A DNA stretch of 64,000 nucleotides, taken from the NCBI GenBank assembly GCA_023053685.1, contig JALIGW010000005.1:52204742-52268741 (forward strand), written 5' to 3'. Under the pieces are notes generated by a model, which saw only the letters and a list, made by a program, of their open reading frames with translations, searched no databases and had not been told where the DNA came from. The DNA comes from Diadophis punctatus similis. Taxonomy: Eukaryota > Chordata > Lepidosauria > Squamata > Dipsadidae. The position numbers were made by a program, and so were the translations under genes. Below, piece after piece: positions 57,736-64,000 of this stretch; the first letter of the stretch is position 1, and each line of letters starts with the position of its first letter.

Positions 57736-60146
57736 GCAACCTGTGCCTTTAATCTGATACTGAAAAAAATCCAAAAACAAACAGGGTGAGAGAGGATCTG
57801 TCAACAAAATTGAAAAGGGAAAGCTCTTCTGCAGAGTTAAATAGCTTTCAAATTTTTCCCCTTCTGCTTGTCTATTCTCTTGCCATCAATTTCTATCCAG
57901 AAGACTTAGTATTGGATTCAGGTTCATGATTGCAATTTTTTTTAAAAAGTGAAACCAGTTCTATTTAAAATTCCGATAATTAGGTGCTTTCCAGATGTGC
58001 TGATGTATACTGTATATTCCATAATGCTCAATCAATTGTCCTTTGAATATACCTAATGGGTATTGTAGTTAAATGTATCCAGAGGTTGTCAGATTGGGAA
58101 AAGTTGTTCAGGACCTATTATTACTTCATTGGCTGGCTTCAATCTCTCTTCAGAAAGAAGTTCTAGGGATAGACCCATGTCTTATCCCAGAGTTTGCCTT
58201 GAGATTCTGGTGGCTAAACATAAAGAAAGAGAATTATAAACACATTCAGATGACTTGAAATCTTTATTACTAGTACTTTATTACTTCTTAGCAGCCACTG
58301 GAGCTGAGCTTTTGAGGTGCTATTCAACTTTATTCTTATTGTACATGCATTGATTATTTCATACAACCTATACCTCTTGATCCCGTGTATTACTAGCTAT
58401 TGCAAATGGAAGTAGACTTTATGGAAGAAAAAATTGTGATGAGAAATGACTCTTTCACACATATAGTTCTTCTAATTCTTACAAGTGGTTGGGAGCGTCA
58501 GTGCTAATAGCTGATATTTAAGCATGACTTTTGTGGGATAGCTTGGTCACTAAAATGTGTAAGATGCTTCACAGGAAAAAAAATGTCATTTCAATCATGC
58601 ATATACAATCTGTGACTCGTTGGTATCTTCTCAACTTCTTTTTCTCTGATGTCTTACAGGTATATTGGACTTCGGTTCTCATAAATCACAATCTGCAAAG
58701 CCACTTTGGGGATTATAGGAGAATGGGAGAAAATCCAAAATATCCAGAGAGCAGCTGGCTGGGCAAAGCTAGCTTATTATATAAAAAAGTATTTAAAATA
58801 GGTTGTTACGGTTTAATTTTCCTAAGTATTACATGGGCTCTGTTCAGAATTTGGATAATTGAATTAACTTTCTCTCGGTTTGCAAATATATTAAACAATA
58901 AAATAGATAATCAAATGGGCTAATTTTGCCTCATACAATAGAGCACTCATACACACACAAACCAAGTTTATTATTAACCAAGCTTAGCATGTTTTAGGAA
59001 TGTTGCTGCTAGATCTGGTTTAATGTGTTTGTGCAAATACATCCCTACATGTAATGCAAAAGGAAACAAGCATTAATAACATTAAAGCACTTATTTTTCC
59101 ATAGAGAATCGAATTTTGTTCAATTTCCTTGAACTGAAACAATGGACTTTCAGTCAGATCTTGAAACTTATTGACTAGGAGCAAGATCTCATTGACCCAA
59201 TAGTTGAAATGTTCATGAATAGCATTGCAATGTGTTCCCCTTCAGTTTAACAGTATCTTTCCTGGGAAGATCCATTATCAGGTGCATCATTTATTTCCTT
59301 GCACTTCTTAAGTCTTTACCCTTTTGTCCATTCACAAAATGTTCTTTCTACAGTTCAGCTTTACTTCACATCAGCCTTTGGATTTTGTCTTCTTTAATTT
59401 CAAATGCTAGCTTAAGGTGGCCGGCAGCCTAATCCAGTTGAAGTCCCAAAGGGATCCAGTGATTTCCATGCTAACACGCCAGAATTTAATACCTTGCACG
59501 AATCAACTTCCAGTGAAGTAAAATAAGAAAATGCCCTTGCAAAAAAGATATTGCAAACTATTATGGAATACCCTGATTTTTTTGAAAGTCGGTGTTTGCA
59601 TTTCACATTAAATAAAACAAATAAAAGATATTGAGTAGTGTGGAGAGGTTTGCTGCCTAGAATTAGTCTTGCTCTTGTACATTTCAAATCAAACCTTTCC
59701 GGGTGTTTCCTGTAAAGCTGGCAACAACAAAACGAAAACAAAACAATGCACACCTACACTGAAAGAAAAAATGTTTTTAAAATAGTCAAGTAAACGACCG
59801 GGAACGAATTTAATCTTTGTTTCCTGAAGGCATCTCACTGAGAAACATTAAAATACCCCCTCACCTACCTACTTTGTGAGCTGCTAAAATCGGTGTGTCG
59901 TTTCATTCTAATGAAATGCATTAAGCTTCTTTCCAGTGACATGATGCAAATATAATCAAAATGAGGAATGTCTTCTTAATACACAGAAAGCACAAACAAC
60001 AATTCATCATATCTGACTGGATGGCCATTTAATGTCCTCAATAATATGTTGCATTTAAGGATAAAACTGTCACTCACCCCCCCTCCCAAATATAGGATAT
60101 GAAATATCAAGTCAAGAAAACCAAGAGTGTGAATGGTACGTTAGAA
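57736..60146. other. Non-coding unique DNA
   Basis: No gene is recognised. A 130-codon plus-strand frame at 58531-58923 has no domain and lies in AT-rich DNA, so I do not call it. Confidence 0.45.
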
Positions 60147-60281
60147 CAGTGTTTCCCAACCTTGGCAACTTGAAGATGTCTGGACTTCAACTGCCAGAAT
60201 TCTCCAGCCAGCTTTGCTGGCTGGAGAATTCTGGGAGTTGAAGTCCAGACATCTTCAAGTTGCCAAGGTTGGGAAACACTG
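60147..60281. mobile_element. Palindromic hAT-type MITE, copy E
   Basis: 135 bp, with ends CAGTGTTTCCC and GGGAAACACTG, a near-perfect palindrome centred on CAGCTTTGCTG. Exact 8-bp TSDs CGTTAGAA (60139-60146 and 60282-60289). Almost identical to copy A at 7037-7171. Confidence 0.95.
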
Positions 60282-60289
60282 CGTTAGAA

Positions 60290-62619
60290 ACTAGCTCCTT
60301 TTCTGTCCTTCCCAAAAACCAAGCAGGCGAAATCATAAATGTTAAAGACTCAGGATCTAATCTCCAAATGTGTTTTGCCTATTATTTAGTATCAATAATC
60401 TTTTTGATGTCTAAAATAAATAGGCTGCACATAAACTCAGGCTAACGTCTTGTACAACCTGTTATGCTGTTCCACTCAGCAATTTGGAAAGTCCTGGAAA
60501 GTCTCCAGTGGGAGAACTCATTTTCTTTCTTCCGAAGGTGTTAATGACTTCCGCAATCCAAATTTTTAAAAAAATCTGTGGTTGACATTGCTATTAAAGT
60601 TCAGCTCAGATATCATAAAACCGCTGAGCTCATCAAGCAAATGCTGAGATCTGACCAAAAAAAAAAAAAAAAAAAAGATTTACCCACCACTGATTTCAGG
60701 AACAAAGACAGGTGAGGTTTTTGAACTGCATTTACATTGCAAGGACTGAATTCCACCAAGTTTTGAAACCAATCCCAAACTCTCTTCGAATCAGAACAGT
60801 TTGCTTAATAAAGTGGACAGAACTGGTGTTTCATTTGAAAGATAAGGCACAGGTCTTGTAAGTGGAAACGTCTTTATATTGCAAGTTGGAAATTCATAAT
60901 TTCAATATTTGATAGTAAATCCGACTGAATTCAATTGCACTTATTTTTGAGCCAACATTCATCCTGAGTTGAACTGATGATTTAAGATGAAATGTTTCTG
61001 CTTATAACTTGGCTTATGACAAAACCACACAGCTCCAAATTCAAAATTAGTGTTATTATTAAAGACATGGTGCATTTAAGCTAAACAAAGGAGAGAAGAG
61101 CCTTTGTTGAGAGAGCCACTATCTCCTGGATGGAAGGTGAATTGGGACACAAATCTTAAAACAGAAGAATTTTATTTCCAAATAAATCCTTTGAGAAGTT
61201 AACTGGAAACAAAATTATGACATCAAAACTAAAGGAGAAGCTTTCTTCCAATTTTTAAGGGAGTTATAGAGTTTATAGTGATTTTTTTCTGAACAAAATT
61301 ATTCTGAAAATTGTCCTATATATTTCAGATAATACATATTCAATCTGTGGGAAGCATTGTCATTGTTATTCATCACTGAACCTAATCTTAAACTCATTGT
61401 GTTTATAATTTATAATCTTATCTAATTGTAGATCAAAGATTACACTTAAGAGTATTGAAACAACTACTTTCTAAAGCCATAATGCTTTAAAAGCTCCCCG
61501 ATAGTGTAAATTTCTTTTTCAGATTTTTTTTTAATTTAAGAGAACGAAATCTTCTCTGTGTTCACTTCAGGGCTGTGTTTTGCAAGGGAAGGGAATGAAT
61601 TTAGTTGTAAATTTGCATAATCCTGAGATATGTACTTCCAAGACGAAACAGATGCTTGTGGAAGCGCTTAAGGCAGATGTTGTGGTGTCATAACATCTTG
61701 ATATGTTCTTGATGTTGTGGTGTCATAGTTGAGCTCAGAGTTCTTGGAAGACTTAATTTTAGTGGCAAAGTTGATAAGGCCATCCTCTTATTGGTCTTCT
61801 TTCTGCTGGTTGGAAAGTCTACAAGCATGGAAACAATATGATGTGCCAATCAGAGGAAGACTTTGGAAGACTTTCAAAATGCCCTTCCTTCCTTCTTTCC
61901 TTCCTTCCTTCCTTCCACAACTCTATTTTGTATGATTAACTTGTTAATTTATGTTTCTGGTGTTGTTAATATAGCCTTCAAGAATACCATCAACATAGAT
62001 TATGTTTTATACAAAAGTCCCCACCTCAAGGAATTTACAGTGGTCTTTCATTCTTTTACATCCCATGTCCCATAAAGAGCTGGACGCTTTGAACCATTAG
62101 AATATGTAAAACACAAAACTGGAATTTGGTGAAGAGGAGCCATTCTATTTAGGTGGGGAAATATGTGGCCTTTCAACTGTTTCAGAGGAACCACTTGCAA
62201 CATTTTTTCACCATTAGCCATGCTGGTTTGAGCGGTGATGGATTTCATTTAGCAACAAGGGTGGCAAGTTTCCCACCAAATAGGATTTCTAGGGGGGGGG
62301 GGGAATCACTACAAAGTACCCAAACATTGAGTGGCATATAATTAAAAGAATTTGAAATGTTATTCTGGGTGAGGTTGGCTTTGCTGGTCAGTGGACTACA
62401 ATTCTATCAGGCCCTTTGCAAATAAACAAGCTTTCAAAATTGGGGGTTTTTTTAACCCGAACAAGCATCATCACCCTGTGAAGTTGTGGAACAGGACCCC
62501 GACCAGGGCCTGCCACCGAAACATCATGGAAGCTAATCCATGCTTTCCTTCTTTCCTTTCTTCCCCCTTTTTCTTTTCTCCCCCCTTTCCCCCAGCCAAT
62601 GTTAGTAGTTTGAAATTTT
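60290..62619. other. Non-coding unique DNA
   Basis: No gene is recognised. Contains an A20 run at 60657-60676 and a (TTCC)n of about eight units at 61884-61916. Confidence 0.45.
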
Positions 62620-63010
62620 AATACTCCGCAGTTCATATTTCTTTGCCCGAGGTCTATCACTAGCATTAATTGTCCCAATAAATTGAGATATAGTGGGCAT
62701 AATGCAATGTAACAATATGGTCCTATTCCACGTGTAGACTTAATTAAGCTATTTGCAGCCTGATGCTGCAAGCCAACGGGTGTGCAAGTGGATTAAGAAT
62801 GTACTGTTCTCGTATCCTCAGGATGGTGCATAATTACTTTACTGGCGGTACATATCAATTTTTGATGATTGCAGAACACATGCTCACTTTACCAACAAGC
62901 GCTTTAATAACTCTCCATTGTGTTTTTAAAAACCGTTGTTTGGAAATATTTGGAAGTCTCTGCAAACAGTTTTATAGCTTCTGAGCGTGTCCTTTAATAG
63001 CTCCGGCTTC
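62620..63010. other. Candidate conserved non-coding element
   Basis: Repeat-free, compact and rich in homeobox-type cores (TTAATTAAG, CATTAATTG, ATAATTAC), directly left of a CpG-rich patch. It looks like an enhancer or promoter-proximal element by texture. Inference only. Confidence 0.25.
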
Positions 63011-63740
63011 ATTTCCGATGTATATTTTATAAAGTGCAAAGGCTAATGCGCCGACCGCCTCCCAGACTGGAGCCTTGGAGCTCTCACTTGCCACTAACCC
63101 TTCCACCTCCGTCCTTTCCTCGGCCCTGTAGAGCCCTCCGTTCGGCTCAAGCAAGGCGGGTGGAGGCATCTTTCCCTCCCTGGTCAGACGAAGCACCCTC
63201 CCCCCACCCCGCTCCGCCCCCGCCGCCTTTCCCCGCTTGTAGCAGGAATTACGAAGGCGAGGCGAAGAAGACAAAAGGCTCGGTTTCCACGGAGTGGGTG
63301 TGCGTGCGTGCGTGTGTCACCTTCTTTTCCAAAATAAGGAAAATAGCGTCAAATCAAATCACCGGGCCAGCTTTTGGCAAGTGCGCCACGGCGCGCAAGG
63401 GATGACGGGCGTAGAGGCGCTGCGGGGCTCCCGCCTCTCAGGCCTTGTCTGTGAAACGTCCCAATTCAATTACCAAAGGACAAAACTCGATTACAAGCTC
63501 GGCGGCGGCGGCGGCGGAGAAAGTCCGGCGGGCCAAGAAGAGAGAGGGCCGCGACTTTGTTTGCAGAGCTCGGTTGGACCCCCCAAAACCGCCGTCAGGC
63601 GTCTTCCCGAGTTCCGGGGGAATCGTCCGGGGAGTCAACGGGCTCGCAGCCAGATAGTGTGAAATGAGCGACCGAGACAGCCTCTGCCAGGCTTCCATAC
63701 TATGCCCTCCCGCTGCAAAGCAGCAGAATAGACCCAAAGC
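63011..63740. promoter_or_regulatory. CpG-rich patch, possible CpG island
   Basis: The most CpG-dense part of the window, with GGCGGCGGCGGCGG near 63501-63515 and many CGs between 63040 and 63680. It could be a promoter-associated island for a gene beyond the right edge. No open frame on either strand gives a recognisable protein, and no start codon can be defended. Confidence 0.4.
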
Positions 63741-64000
63741 AGCGGTGTTTGGTTAAGGGGGCTTCAAGGGCCGAACGTCTCAGGCTAAACCTAGCTGGGG
63801 CTCTGAATGTTGCAGTCTACACACCGCAAGGATACCCAGGTTGGAGAAGGCCCAATGAAAGGTGCTGCCTGTAGCCCAGGGCCATCAGTGTCCAGAAGCC
63901 CTGATTGGAGTTCCGAGGAGCTGTCAAGTTTAAGGGCAAAGGAGCATCTACATAGAGCTCACCCATATTAACCCTGTTTAATTAATTAAATCACATTTAT
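63741..64000. other. Non-coding unique DNA at window end
   Basis: Nothing recognised. Confidence 0.4.

Noticed and set aside
58531..58923. 130-codon plus-strand frame
   Set aside because: AT-rich composition, no domain and no splice context. Treated as chance.

Overview
The window is repeat-rich, non-coding vertebrate DNA with no recognisable host protein-coding exon. The repeat content points to a squamate reptile, most likely an advanced snake. The signs are a Bov-B/RTE LINE, Sauria-type tRNA SINEs whose tails resemble Bov-B, CR1 and L2 LINE remnants, many small hAT-derived elements with 8-bp target-site duplications (TSDs), a 33-unit GATA array, and a microsatellite growing from a CR1 3' end. 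No bacterial or viral gene organisation is present. All open frames longer than 300 codons are retrotransposon frames or low-complexity translations.

The main content is a pair of young Ty1/copia LTR retrotransposons in opposite, tail-to-tail orientation. The plus-strand copy (20786-25388) has two 266-bp LTRs that read as identical, a CTTTT TSD, and one intact 1314-codon gag-pol frame with gag, protease, integrase, RT and RNase H. Its primer-binding site is complementary to the anticodon region of initiator tRNA-Met and ends where the half-tRNA primer of Drosophila copia ends. The minus-strand copy (43828-48019) has an AATAA TSD and two LTR mismatches. It lost 429 bp in frame between 8-bp direct repeats, which removed the RNase H domain. 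The complete copy carries an Asn in place of the zinc-knuckle His, while the deleted copy keeps the His. Each therefore lacks something the other has.

Layout. 1-19.5 kb: mostly unique sequence with a 0.4-kb pyrimidine microsatellite, CpG-rich patches, several perfect hairpins and two hAT-type elements. 19.5-27.5 kb: a solo LTR inside a CR1 remnant, copia copy 1, two more LTR-like sequences and small hAT elements, ending in a (CT)n/(CCCT)n tract. 28.9-34.5 kb: a decayed L2-type LINE followed directly by a decayed Bov-B LINE, together broken by six younger insertions. 35-43.8 kb: another solo LTR, a SINE split by a palindromic hAT element, further hAT copies and unique DNA. 43.8-48.0 kb: copia copy 2. 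48-57.7 kb: a GATA-bearing purine tract, CpG-rich patches, unique DNA, CR1 fragments, large GA/GGGA/AGAATCT arrays and a SINE split by a hAT element. 57.7-64 kb: mostly unique DNA ending in a CpG-rich patch.

Several unique stretches (about 9.1-9.3, 40.4-40.6, 50.2-50.6, 52.85-53.06 and 62.6-63.0 kb) have the texture of conserved non-coding elements. Together with the CpG-rich patches this would fit intergenic or intronic DNA near a developmental gene. That is inference and needs a cross-species alignment.
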